NCBI GenBank assembly: GCA_964541155.1
Contig: CAZIPC010000004.1
Span: 186,001-250,000 of the forward strand
DNA: 64,000 nucleotides
Reading direction: 5' to 3'
Source of the DNA: UBA4416 sp964541155
Lineage (GTDB): Bacteria > Bacteroidota > Bacteroidia > B-17B0 > Aurantibacillaceae
Below the pieces are notes generated by a model, which was not told where the DNA came from, did not search any database, and saw nothing but the letters and a program-made list of their open reading frames with translations. This document shows positions 27,582 through 35,453 of this stretch, piece by piece. A program made the position numbers and the translations under genes. Within the stretch, counting starts at the first letter, position 1. The number at the start of each line of letters is the position of its first letter.

Positions 27582-29486
27582 TTATTTAGAAAAACGTCTT
27601 CTGCGTTCACCTCCTTCGCGGCTTCCCGAATTTGATTTGTCTCCGCTTTGTTTCTCAAATGAGCGTCTTTCTCCATTTCCTCCATCTCGGTTAAAAGTTT
27701 TACGTTCTCCGTTACCAAAAGATGAGCGTCTTTCTCCTCCTCCAGAGTAAGAACGTCTTTCTCCACCGCCATATGATTTACGTTCTCCATTTTCTCGAGA
27801 ACCTCCTCCGTATGATCTGCGTTCCCCATTTCCATATGATCTACGGCCGTCTTCTCTAGAACCACCGCCATATGAACGTTTTTCTCCATAACCTCCAGAT
27901 GGTTTTGCTTTTGAAATCTCAAATGAAATAACACGTCCATTAAATTCAATGCCTTTTTTGTTCAAGGCTAAAAATTCATCCACGCACTTGTTTTCTGTTT
28001 CAAAGAAAGAAAATGAATTTTTAACATCTACATTAAATATTAATCTTGGATTTAAGTTAGATACTTCGGATAAAAAATCTTTTATAGAATTTCGATTAAA
28101 TCCATCTAATTGACCCATATTTACGAAGAAACGTGTTGTTTTTCCGTTATTTCCACTTTCATTACTAATATTTAAATCCTGTGAATTTTGATAGTACGCA
28201 TAAAAACGATTAAATTCTTCAGAAACGAAACGTTTAATTAATTCTTCTTTAGACAAATCTTTTAATTCTTCATAAATTTTAGGAAGATAATTTTCTATTT
28301 CTTCATCTTTTACCTCAACTGTATGAAGTTTATTAACTAAATGAAATAATTGTTTTTCGCAAACAGCAGCTCCATCAGGAATTAAAGCTTTTGTAAATGT
28401 ATTTTGGATGATTCGTTCTATGTCTCTAATTTTTCCTGCTTCTCTTGGAGTAACTATGGCAATAGCAATTCCAGTTTTTCCTGCACGACCAGTACGTCCT
28501 GAACGATGTGTGTAATTCTCAGCTTCTTCTGGCAAATTATAATTAATGACATGGGTAACATTATTTACATCGATACCTCTGGCAGCTACATCAGTTGCTA
28601 CTAACATCTGTAATGTTCTGCTACGAAAACGTTTCATTACTAAATCTCTTTGAGCTTGAGATAAATCTCCATGAAGTGCATCTGCGTTATAACCATCTTT
28701 AATTAAATTATCCGCAACCTCTTGCGTTTCTGCTTTAGTTCGGCAAAATACTATTCCAAAGATATCTGGATAAAAATCAGCAATTCGTTTTAATGCTGCA
28801 TATCGGTCTCTTTGATTTACTGTATAATAAATATGCTGGATGTTTTCATTACCAGAATTTTTCTTACCAACAGATATTTCTAATGGAGATTCCATGTATT
28901 TACTTGCAATTCGTTCAACTTCACGAGGCATTGTAGCTGAAAATAACCATGTATTTTTTGTTGGAGGCGTATTACTTAATATCTGATCTAAATCATCTTT
29001 AAATCCCATATTTAGCATTTCATCGGCTTCATCTAATACCACAATATCAACATGAGATAAGTCTACTGCTCGCCTTTCAATTAAATCTATTAAACGACCA
29101 GGAGTTGCCACTATTACTTGCGATCCAGATTTTAATTCGCGAATCTGTCCCATAATTGGTGCACCACCGTATACAGCAGTTACTTTTAATCCATTTAAAA
29201 ATTTCGAATAGTTGATTAAATCTTTACTAATTTGAACACATAATTCACGTGTTGGCGCTAATACAAGTGCTTGCGTATGTCTATCAGATAAATTTAATTT
29301 AGTTAATAAAGGCAGCCCAAATGCTGCAGTTTTTCCTGTTCCTGTTTGTGCTAAGGCTACCATATCGGTAGATTTTCCTTGTAGTTGAGGGATAGTTTGT
29401 TCTTGGATAGGCGTAGGATTTTCGAAGCCCATCTCGGTCACGGCTTTTAGGAGCATTGGCTCCAAGCCTAATTCTTGAAATGTCAT
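27582..29486 (-). CDS. DEAD-box RNA helicase, DeaD/CsdA-like, with glycine-arginine-rich tail
   Basis: From the start at 29486 (MTFQELGLEP) the protein has 634 residues. Helicase motifs are in order: Q motif NPTPIQEQTIP, AQTGTGKTAAFG, PTRELCVQ, TPGRLIDL, DEADEMLNMGF, SATMP, ARGIDVNNV and HRSGRTGRAG. A DbpA-like RNA-binding domain follows near residues 450-560. The tail of about 100 residues repeats Gly-Gly, Arg-Arg-Ser-Tyr and Gly-Glu-Arg units, an RNA-binding low-complexity region. An in-frame ATG at 29555 lies inside a predicted leader hairpin and gives a non-conserved extension, so I prefer the later start. The likely role is unwinding structured RNA, as in ribosome assembly at low temperature. 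Confidence 0.92.
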   Translation of the reverse strand: MTFQELGLEPMLLKAVTEMGFENPTPIQEQTIPQLQGKSTDMVALAQTGTGKTAAFGLPLLTKLNLSDRHTQALVLAPTRELCVQISKDLINYSKFLNGLKVTAVYGGAPIMGQIRELKSGSQVIVATPGRLIDLIERRAVDLSHVDIVVLDEADEMLNMGFKDDLDQILSNTPPTKNTWLFSATMPREVERIASKYMESPLEISVGKKNSGNENIQHIYYTVNQRDRYAALKRIADFYPDIFGIVFCRTKAETQEVADNLIKDGYNADALHGDLSQAQRDLVMKRFRSRTLQMLVATDVAARGIDVNNVTHVINYNLPEEAENYTHRSGRTGRAGKTGIAIAIVTPREAGKIRDIERIIQNTFTKALIPDGAAVCEKQLFHLVNKLHTVEVKDEEIENYLPKIYEELKDLSKEELIKRFVSEEFNRFYAYYQNSQDLNISNESGNNGKTTRFFVNMGQLDGFNRNSIKDFLSEVSNLNPRLIFNVDVKNSFSFFETENKCVDEFLALNKKGIEFNGRVISFEISKAKPSGGYGEKRSYGGGSREDGRRSYGNGERRSYGGGSRENGERKSYGGGERRSYSGGGERRSSFGNGERKTFNRDGGNGERRSFEKQSGDKSNSGSREGGERRRRFSK

Positions 29487-29614
29487 TTGTTTTTGTTTAA
29501 ATTTATTTATTACTAACTGCTTTTGAGATTTAATTTTCGCAGTAGCTGTGAACATTTATAGCCCGACGTAGGCGCGATCACAATGTATTGAATGCAAATA
29601 TTAAATCTTATTGC
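29487..29614 (-). promoter_or_regulatory. Long structured 5' leader of the DEAD-box helicase gene
   Basis: The predicted leader is about 128 nt. It contains nested pairings: AGATTTAAT (29526-29534) with ATTAAATCT (29600-29608), inside it TGTGA (29547-29551) with TCACA (29578-29582), and a G/C-rich apical part at 29561-29573. Long folded leaders are typical of cold-shock helicase genes, where the helicase or temperature controls translation. The functional role here is inferred. Confidence 0.45.
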
Positions 29615-29618
29615 GGTG

Positions 29619-29626
29619 CAAATATA
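29619..29626 (-). promoter_or_regulatory. Promoter -7 element of the DEAD-box helicase gene
   Basis: TATATTTG on the minus strand, about 130 nt before the chosen start codon. Confidence 0.6.
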
Positions 29627-29729
29627 TAATTTATTTAGTTAATAACAAAATATTAACAAGTTTTTGATTGAAGGCTACTTGTTTAACTTGGATTTTAATT
29701 AAAATAATTAAATTAGGATTTATACTAGT

Positions 29730-29737
29730 TATATTTG
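29730..29737 (+). promoter_or_regulatory. Promoter -7 element for the TPR-like gene
   Basis: TATATTTG ends 4 nt before the GTG start at 29742, so transcription is predicted to begin at or next to the start codon. Confidence 0.6.
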
Positions 29738-29741
29738 TAAG

Positions 29742-30386
29742 GTGAACCTGTTTTTTAAAATATTTTTTTTCTTTTTTATATGCCATCACATTAATTCTCA
29801 AGAATTAATTAAAAATGATTTTTTTAAGAAAAGTGTCAAACAGTTTGAATCAGCACACTCTGTTATGGATTTGATTATCGTATCGCATAATTTTGAGAAA
29901 GTTATTCAGCTAGAAAAAAAAGAGTGGTTAGTATTTTATTATGCGGGTTTATCTAATATTTTGGTAGCACTTCAAAAACAAAATCAAGAAATAGATGTAT
30001 GGTGCAATAAAGCTGAAACGTTTATTATTAAAGCAGACTCCTTAAGTAAAAATAATTCTGAAGTATATGTTCTTAAATCAATGTTAGCGGCTGCTCGTAT
30101 TCAAGTAGATAAAACATTTAGGATTCAAAAATATGGATTACTTGCTTCTAAATACGCTTCCGAGGCATTAAGTTTAAATAACCAAAACCCTAGAGCTCAA
30201 TTAGTTAAAGCTCAAGTGATTTTAAATATGCCAAAAGTGTTTGGAGGGGGTTTTGATAAAGCTAAACCATTATTTGAATTGGTAATCGATAAATCAAAAA
30301 GTTATAAAATAGAATCTGAACTTTACCCTAAATGGGGGAGAGAGGTGGCTGAATTAGAGTTGATGAAACGAATAAAAAAACAATAA
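29742..30386 (+). CDS. Secreted TPR-like helical protein with GTG start
   Basis: The 214-residue protein has a signal peptide (FFKIFFFFFICHHINSQ) and a helical body with tetratricopeptide-like spacing (for example YGLLASKYASEALSLNNQNP and RAQLVKAQVILNMPKVFGGG). Such proteins are found in the periplasm of many Bacteroidota; no specific function can be given. The GTG at 29742 is preferred because it directly precedes the signal peptide and the next methionine lies inside the mature part. The gene appears leaderless and is followed 8 nt later by a 2TM-domain gene. Confidence 0.75.
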   Translation: MNLFFKIFFFFFICHHINSQELIKNDFFKKSVKQFESAHSVMDLIIVSHNFEKVIQLEKKEWLVFYYAGLSNILVALQKQNQEIDVWCNKAETFIIKADSLSKNNSEVYVLKSMLAAARIQVDKTFRIQKYGLLASKYASEALSLNNQNPRAQLVKAQVILNMPKVFGGGFDKAKPLFELVIDKSKSYKIESELYPKWGREVAELELMKRIKKQ

Positions 30387-30394
30387 TTAATAAT

Positions 30395-30667
30395 ATGGAA
30401 ACAGAAAGAGATAAACAATTGTGGCATTTAGCAAAAAAGAGAGCAAAGTTTAAAAAATATTTTTATAGCTATTTATTACTTACCGTTTTATTTTGGGTTA
30501 TATGGTATTTTACTGATTATAAGAATGAGAATGCGGGCTTGCCTTGGCCAATGTTTCCTACTTTAACATTAGGTTTTGTATTATTTTATGTTTTCTTAAA
30601 TGCGTATGTTTTTTCTAATCATAATGCTATTGAAAGAGAATATGAGAGATTAATTAATAAAAAGTAA
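30395..30667 (+). CDS. 2TM domain protein
   Basis: The 90-residue protein has two membrane helices (FYSYLLLTVLFWVIWYF and FPTLTLGFVLFYVFLNAYVF) between a charged N-terminus (METERDKQLWHLAKKRAKFK) and a charged tail (AIEREYERLINKK). This matches the 2TM family often attached to LytTR or histidine kinase regulators in this phylum; here it is free-standing. The role is unknown. Probably co-transcribed with the TPR-like gene. Confidence 0.8.
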   Translation: METERDKQLWHLAKKRAKFKKYFYSYLLLTVLFWVIWYFTDYKNENAGLPWPMFPTLTLGFVLFYVFLNAYVFSNHNAIEREYERLINKK

Positions 30668-30671
30668 TTTT

Positions 30672-30719
30672 AATGCTAATAAAAAAAGGGAAGTATTACT
30701 TCCCTTTTTTTATTAGCAT
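30672..30719. terminator. Bidirectional terminator between convergent genes
   Basis: A long near-perfect stem starts ATGCTAATAAAAAAAGGGAAGTA-type on the left and mirrors it on the right (ACTTCCCTTTTTTATTAGCAT). It has A- and T-rich flanks on both sides, serving the 2TM gene on the plus strand and the DoxX-type gene on the minus strand. Confidence 0.88.
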
Positions 30720-30727
30720 CTATTACA

Positions 30728-32047
30728 TTATTTCATGTATTTTTGCTTAACATCGCTAAATGTAGGGAAGTTATTGTGATGCCAGTTCATAATAATAGTT
30801 CCGTCTTTAATTAATATAAGACCTGGATTAGCTCTTATCATTGTTTTTAAAACTATTCCGTCTGCGGTTGCAAAATCGTACATTGCTTGATGTTTGTGTT
30901 TATAATCATCAATTTGTTTAGCATCACTTGCTGTTAAGGCTAATACTTTAATATTTTCTGCTAATGCTAGTTTATATAAATCATTTATTTTAGCATGCAA
31001 GGTTTCGTTATCTTCTGTTTTACTTAAGTCGTAACATACTAATAAAAACATGTAATTTTTATTATTTAAAATGCTATCTTTTAAATCAATTCCGTCTAAT
31101 GATGTGATTGCAAAATCAACAATTTTAGGGGGATTTATAGCATCATGAAGTAAAATATTATCTGTAGCAACCCATTTCCAATTTAATGTATCTTGCCATG
31201 GATAATTTTGCATATTAAAATGTTCTTGCTTACCTGTTTTTAAATTTTCATAGATAAATCCAGATTCATATTCTGCAGGCTTATAGTTTTCTCCTGGCTT
31301 CATATTTTCCTTAATATTCATTCCTATAGCATACGGTCTAAAATCAAGAGGGGGTAAATTACGATATGCATATATTGGAAAAGTAATTGATAAAACAGTT
31401 GCAATTAGAGTTAAGGTTGTTGTAATAAGCGAAGAGAATAATTCATTGATGTGTTCTTTTCCGGATATAAGTAGTGTTATTAAAATTAGTAATACAACAT
31501 CTTTCCAAAAACTTGTCCACGGTTTTAGCACTAAAAAATCACCAAAGCATCCACAAGTAGTTACTTTGTTATAGCAAGCTGAATAAAATGTTAGGAAGGT
31601 AAAAAATGCAATTTGAGTAAATAGTAGCCATAATGTAAGATTTCGTTTATATCCAACTAGTAACATAAATCCTAGAGCTATTTCGCTTACGCATAACAAT
31701 ATCGCTAATGGTAGAGCAATATGAGCAAAACTCTCAAATATACTTAAACCTGAATCTGCTTTAAAAACTTCAAAATATTCTTGTAATTTGTAGCTAAATC
31801 CCAAAGGGTCATTAGCTTTAATAAATCCTGAAAAAATAAATAAACCGCCAACTAAAAATCTAGAGATGTGAGTAATAATTGGATATTTATTTAAAAAAAC
31901 AGAGCCATTAACAATTAATACTAATATTCCTAGTACAATGGCAATAGTAGTTTTACTAAAGCAAGCTGGGCATATGTAAAATAAAAAAGCGGCTACGCCC
32001 AACGACCACAAAGCACGAAATACTTTAGATGATAAAAATTTTTTCAT
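30728..32047 (-). CDS. DoxX/MauE-type membrane protein of the BT_3928 family
   Basis: The 439-residue protein has roughly eight membrane segments in its N-terminal half. The DoxX/MauE-like part includes ISRFLVGGLFIFSGFIKANDP and the motif TTCGCFGDFLVLKPW. The C-terminal half (residues 310-439) is predicted soluble with a thioredoxin-like pattern (NYMFLLVCYDLSKTEDNE, GLILIKDGTIIMNWH) but without a CxxC pair. MauE-type proteins are linked to electron transfer and disulfide handling in the envelope. A shorter relative with the same CGCFG motif lies at 35454-36395. Function is not proven. Confidence 0.82.
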   Translation of the reverse strand: MKKFLSSKVFRALWSLGVAAFLFYICPACFSKTTIAIVLGILVLIVNGSVFLNKYPIITHISRFLVGGLFIFSGFIKANDPLGFSYKLQEYFEVFKADSGLSIFESFAHIALPLAILLCVSEIALGFMLLVGYKRNLTLWLLFTQIAFFTFLTFYSACYNKVTTCGCFGDFLVLKPWTSFWKDVVLLILITLLISGKEHINELFSSLITTTLTLIATVLSITFPIYAYRNLPPLDFRPYAIGMNIKENMKPGENYKPAEYESGFIYENLKTGKQEHFNMQNYPWQDTLNWKWVATDNILLHDAINPPKIVDFAITSLDGIDLKDSILNNKNYMFLLVCYDLSKTEDNETLHAKINDLYKLALAENIKVLALTASDAKQIDDYKHKHQAMYDFATADGIVLKTMIRANPGLILIKDGTIIMNWHHNNFPTFSDVKQKYMK

Positions 32048-32175
32048 AGTTGTTTTATTTTAAAAAAAATATAATTTATTAATTATCTAAAGTATAGTCA
32101 AAAGCATTAAGATAAAAGTGTTTTAATTATTTTTAACTAACAATGTTATTTTGACAATATTAGTTAGTTTTAAAT

Positions 32176-33195
32176 TTATTTTTGAAGTATTGCTTTTTTG
32201 TGTAATGGTAATAGTTTTAAAAATTCAGCAATTGTTTCATTTAAATCATTTGTATTTCCTCGTCCTCCGGCCGCATTAATATGACCACCTCCATTAAAAT
32301 ATTTACGTGCAAATTGATTAACATCAAACTTCCCTTTGCTTCTAAAAGATATTTTAATTTTCCCATCACCTTCTGAAAAAAAAGCGCAAAATTTTATGCC
32401 TTTTATAGAAAATGGATAATTTACAATACCTTCTGTATCGCCTTTTTGATGGTTGAATTTTTGTAATTCTTTTTCGGATAATGATATATAAGCTGTATAT
32501 AAATCGGGAATAACTACCATTTTTTCGGTCAAACAGTATCCTAATAGTTTTACTCTGTTTTCACTGTAAGTATCATAAACAGATGTGTGAATATCGCTTG
32601 GTTTTAGTCCCGTGGCTAATAATTCAGATAATATTAAATGCGTTTGAGATGTCACACTATCAAATCTAAAAGACCCAGTGTCTGTCATTATTCCTGTGTA
32701 TAAACAAGCTGCTATATTTTTATCAATTAAGTTTTTTCCACCTAATCCAACAATAAATTCATAAACTAATTCGCATGTAGAACATGCTTTTACATCATGA
32801 TAATATAAGTCGGCATAATTATCAGGTTGTTGATGATGATCAATAATTATTTTTTTAGCGGTTGAATTTTTTAATAATTCGCCTAGTCCTTCTAGTCTGG
32901 AGTAATTATTAAAATCCAGAGTGAAAATTAAATCACTTTTAGCAATAAGTGAAGCTGCTTTTTTAGATTCTTTGCTATATTCAACTACTTTTTTATTTCC
33001 GTAAAGCCAATGTAAAAATTCAGGATAATCATTAGGTGTAATAACGGTTACTTTTTTTCCTATTTTATATAAATAATTATAAAGAGCTAACGAAGAACCC
33101 ATTGCGTCACCATCCGGATTATAATGAGTGACAATAACAATATTGTTAGATTTTTTAAGTAAAGATTTAAATTTTGTGAATGTATCTTTTAGCAT
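32176..33195 (-). CDS. nrnA: DHH family phosphoesterase, NrnA-like (nanoRNase / pAp phosphatase)
   Basis: The 339-residue protein hydrolyses very short RNAs and 3'-phosphoadenosine 5'-phosphate in its family. The DHH motifs are VTHYNPDGDAMGSSLALY near residue 22, DLIFTLDFNNYSRLEGL, the name-giving IDHHQQPD, and GIMTDTGSFRFDS. The DHHA1 substrate domain ends with GGGHINAAGG near residue 303. The length is normal. It is transcribed away from ndk, with its own promoter box at 33213-33220. Confidence 0.92.
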   Translation of the reverse strand: MLKDTFTKFKSLLKKSNNIVIVTHYNPDGDAMGSSLALYNYLYKIGKKVTVITPNDYPEFLHWLYGNKKVVEYSKESKKAASLIAKSDLIFTLDFNNYSRLEGLGELLKNSTAKKIIIDHHQQPDNYADLYYHDVKACSTCELVYEFIVGLGGKNLIDKNIAACLYTGIMTDTGSFRFDSVTSQTHLILSELLATGLKPSDIHTSVYDTYSENRVKLLGYCLTEKMVVIPDLYTAYISLSEKELQKFNHQKGDTEGIVNYPFSIKGIKFCAFFSEGDGKIKISFRSKGKFDVNQFARKYFNGGGHINAAGGRGNTNDLNETIAEFLKLLPLHKKAILQK

Positions 33196-33212
33196 AATTG
33201 AATTTTGTACAA

Positions 33213-33220
33213 CAAATTTA
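33213..33220 (-). promoter_or_regulatory. Promoter -7 element for nrnA
   Basis: TAAATTTG on the minus strand, 18 nt before the nrnA ATG; it shares the 92-nt divergent region with the ndk promoter. Confidence 0.6.
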
Positions 33221-33261
33221 GTTTATTTTATAGAGTTAATTTGATATAAAAACAATATTTG

Positions 33262-33269
33262 TATCTTTG
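33262..33269 (+). promoter_or_regulatory. Promoter -7 element for ndk
   Basis: TATCTTTG fits TAnnTTTG. It overlaps an upstream in-frame TTG at 33267, which rules that codon out as the start and supports the ATG at 33288. Confidence 0.7.
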
Positions 33270-33287
33270 CACACTAAAAAAAAAATA

Positions 33288-33707
33288 ATGGCAGGAAATA
33301 TTACATTTACAATGATTAAACCCGATGCAGTTGAAGCTAACAATATTGGGCCAATTTTAGCTAAAATAAACCAATCTGGTTTTAAAATTGTAGCTATGAA
33401 ATACATGAAATTAAGCAAAGAAACAGCTGGTAAATTTTATGAAGTTCACAAAGAACGTCCTTTTTATGGAGAATTAGTAGATTATATGAGTAGCGGACCA
33501 ATAGTAGCAGCTGTGTTATCTAAAGAAAATGCTGTTGCAGAATATAGAACATTAATAGGTGCTACTGATCCTACGAAAGCAGACGAAGGAACCATTCGTA
33601 AATTATTTGCAAAATCTATTGCGGCTAATGCGGTTCATGGTTCAGATAGCGATGAGAATGCTAATATTGAAGCGAATTTTTTCTTTTCTCAAATAGAACG
33701 TTTTTAA
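33288..33707 (+). CDS. ndk: Nucleoside diphosphate kinase
   Basis: Ndk transfers the terminal phosphate between nucleoside triphosphates and diphosphates. The 139-residue protein starts MAGNITFTMIKPDAV and has the active-site histidine in NAVHGSDS near residue 120, with the usual GDxS-type ends and ERPFYGELVDYM. The start follows an A-rich run, as typical in this genome. Monocistronic, with a symmetric terminator after it. Confidence 0.97.
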   Translation: MAGNITFTMIKPDAVEANNIGPILAKINQSGFKIVAMKYMKLSKETAGKFYEVHKERPFYGELVDYMSSGPIVAAVLSKENAVAEYRTLIGATDPTKADEGTIRKLFAKSIAANAVHGSDSDENANIEANFFFSQIERF

Positions 33708-33722
33708 ATTAAGATTTACATT

Positions 33723-33763
33723 AAACAAAAAAGGATTTCTAATTTAGAAATCCTTTTTTGTTT
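33723..33763 (+). terminator. Terminator of ndk
   Basis: AAACAAAAAAGGATTTCTAA pairs with TTTAGAAATCCTTTTTTGTTT and ends in a T run, 16 nt after the ndk stop. Confidence 0.9.
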
Positions 33764-33777
33764 AATATATTTAGTTT

Positions 33778-34761
33778 ATGAAATTCCATCTAGAATATCA
33801 GCCACCTATAAGTGATTATAAAATAACACATCAGTCAGAAATTATATTAATTGGCTCTTGTTTTAGCGATCACATAGGAAAACGATTACGTGAATTAAAA
33901 TTTAATGTTGATTTCAATCCTTTAGGTATTGTATTTAATCCAAAAAGTATAGCTATCATATTGAGTCGAATTATTCATAAAAATTATTTTACAGAGAAAG
34001 ATGTGTTTGAAAAAAGTGGATTATGGTATTCGTTGGAAGCTCATAGCTCAATTTATGAAACAACTAAAGAGTTATTAATTAACCAACTAAACCAAATAAT
34101 TAATAAATGGCATATTAAACTCAAGAGTGCTGATGTTCTAATGATTACAATGGGTTCGGCATGGGTATATAGTTATAAACAAACTAATTTAATAGTTGCT
34201 AATTGTCATAAATTACCATCTGACGACTTTGAAAAAAAAATATATGAAACCCATGAGATAATTGTTGATTTTCAAATTTTAATAGATGAATTAAAAGAGT
34301 TTAATCCAAAGTTAAAATTACTGTTTACAGTTTCTCCAGTTAAACATTTACGAGATGGATTAGTTGAAAATAATTTAAGTAAGGCTATTTTAGTTCAATC
34401 TGTTTATCAACTAGTAAAACAAAATATAAACTGTTTTTATTTCCCAGCATATGAGCTAGTTACCGATGATTTAAGAGATTATCGGTTTTACGAATCAGAT
34501 ATGGCTCATCCTAATTTACAAGCCATTGATTATGTTTGGAAAAAATTTTCAACTGTTTATTTTAATAACATTACAACTACTATTAATGATAGAATAATTC
34601 AGATTCATCAAGCATACCATCATCGTTTACTCAATAAAAATAGTGAGTCATCTGCTAAATTTAAACATAATTTTTATCAAAAATGTGTTACATTGCAGGC
34701 AGAGTATACCTATTTAGATTTAACTAAAGAATTAAAGTATTTTAATACAATAGAAGATTAA
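33778..34761 (+). CDS. GSCFA domain protein
   Basis: The 327-residue protein has the family-naming motif in LIGSCFSDHIGKRLRELKF near residue 25, followed by FNPLGIVFNPKSIA. GSCFA proteins belong to the SGNH/GDSL hydrolase group. The later blocks ITMGSAWVY, FTVSPVKHLRDG, and DMAHPNLQAIDYVW carry the Asp/His pair expected of that fold. The natural substrate is unknown, although an ester bond is likely. The last codon overlaps the start of the HAD phosphatase gene. Confidence 0.92.
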   Translation: MKFHLEYQPPISDYKITHQSEIILIGSCFSDHIGKRLRELKFNVDFNPLGIVFNPKSIAIILSRIIHKNYFTEKDVFEKSGLWYSLEAHSSIYETTKELLINQLNQIINKWHIKLKSADVLMITMGSAWVYSYKQTNLIVANCHKLPSDDFEKKIYETHEIIVDFQILIDELKEFNPKLKLLFTVSPVKHLRDGLVENNLSKAILVQSVYQLVKQNINCFYFPAYELVTDDLRDYRFYESDMAHPNLQAIDYVWKKFSTVYFNNITTTINDRIIQIHQAYHHRLLNKNSESSAKFKHNFYQKCVTLQAEYTYLDLTKELKYFNTIED

Positions 34762-35452
34762 TAATATAAAGCACATATTTTTTGATTTAGATAACACATT
34801 ATGGGATTTTGAAAAAAACTCAAGAGAAGCATTGCGTCATTTGTTTTTTGAGCATGAGATAGAAAAATATTGTAAATCAAATTTCAATGAATTTATTTCT
34901 GTCTATGAAAGGATTAATCATCAATTATGGCATTTATACAGTCTAAATCAAATTTCGAAAGAAGAACTTCGTTATCAAAGATTTTATAAATCTTTTTTAC
35001 ATTTTAAGTATGATAATTTAAAATTAGCTCATATTTGGGCAGATGATTATTTGAAAATTTCACCATATAAAACACATTTAATAGATGGTGCAATTGATGT
35101 TTTATTATATCTAAAAAACAAATATCATTTACATATTATTACAAACGGATTTAAAGAAGTTCAGCATATAAAACTAGATTATAGTAATTTAAAATCTTTT
35201 TTTAAGCATATTATTATTTCCGAGGAGCATGGTTTTAATAAACCTGATATTGAAATTTTTCACAAAGCCGAACAATTATCTAATGCTAATAGTTATGAAT
35301 GTGTAATGGTAGGAGATAACTTTGATACAGATATTAAAGGAGCATTAAATGCTAATTGGAAAGCTATTTATTTAGCTGATAAAGATACCAATATGTTTAA
35401 TCAAAAGTGTTTTCAAATAAAGCGTTTAATCGAATTAAAAGAAATATTTTAG
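34757..35452 (+). CDS. HAD family nucleotidase, YjjG-like, with apparent AUU start
   Basis: Homologues begin with a short leader then HIFFDLDNTLWDFEKNS, the HAD nucleophile motif DxDxT. Here that motif is encoded at 34772-34820. No ATG, GTG or TTG exists upstream in frame before the stop at 34751. The only good candidate is ATT at 34757, which overlaps the GSCFA stop as ATTAA and yields NNIKHIFFDLDNT. An in-frame TTG at 34832 would delete the catalytic aspartates. With the AUU start the protein has 231 residues. Other HAD motifs follow: TNGFKE, the lysine in GFNKPDIEIFH, and VGDNFDTDIKGA. It probably removes phosphate from unusual pyrimidine nucleotides. Confidence 0.82.
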   Translation: MNNIKHIFFDLDNTLWDFEKNSREALRHLFFEHEIEKYCKSNFNEFISVYERINHQLWHLYSLNQISKEELRYQRFYKSFLHFKYDNLKLAHIWADDYLKISPYKTHLIDGAIDVLLYLKNKYHLHIITNGFKEVQHIKLDYSNLKSFFKHIIISEEHGFNKPDIEIFHKAEQLSNANSYECVMVGDNFDTDIKGALNANWKAIYLADKDTNMFNQKCFQIKRLIELKEIF

Positions 35453-35453
35453 A

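Noticed and set aside
27572..27949. Glu/Met/His-rich reading frame on the minus strand
   Set aside because: It is a shifted frame of the repetitive helicase tail; the composition follows from the repeats and there is no family match.
29487..29555. N-terminal extension of the DEAD-box helicase from the ATG at 29555
   Set aside because: The start codon lies inside a predicted hairpin and the added 23 residues are unlike the family; the later start MTFQELGLEP is canonical.
32048..32175. Possible regulatory RNA in the gap before the DoxX-type gene
   Set aside because: Only A/T-rich sequence with weak pairings; no promoter box or stable fold seen.
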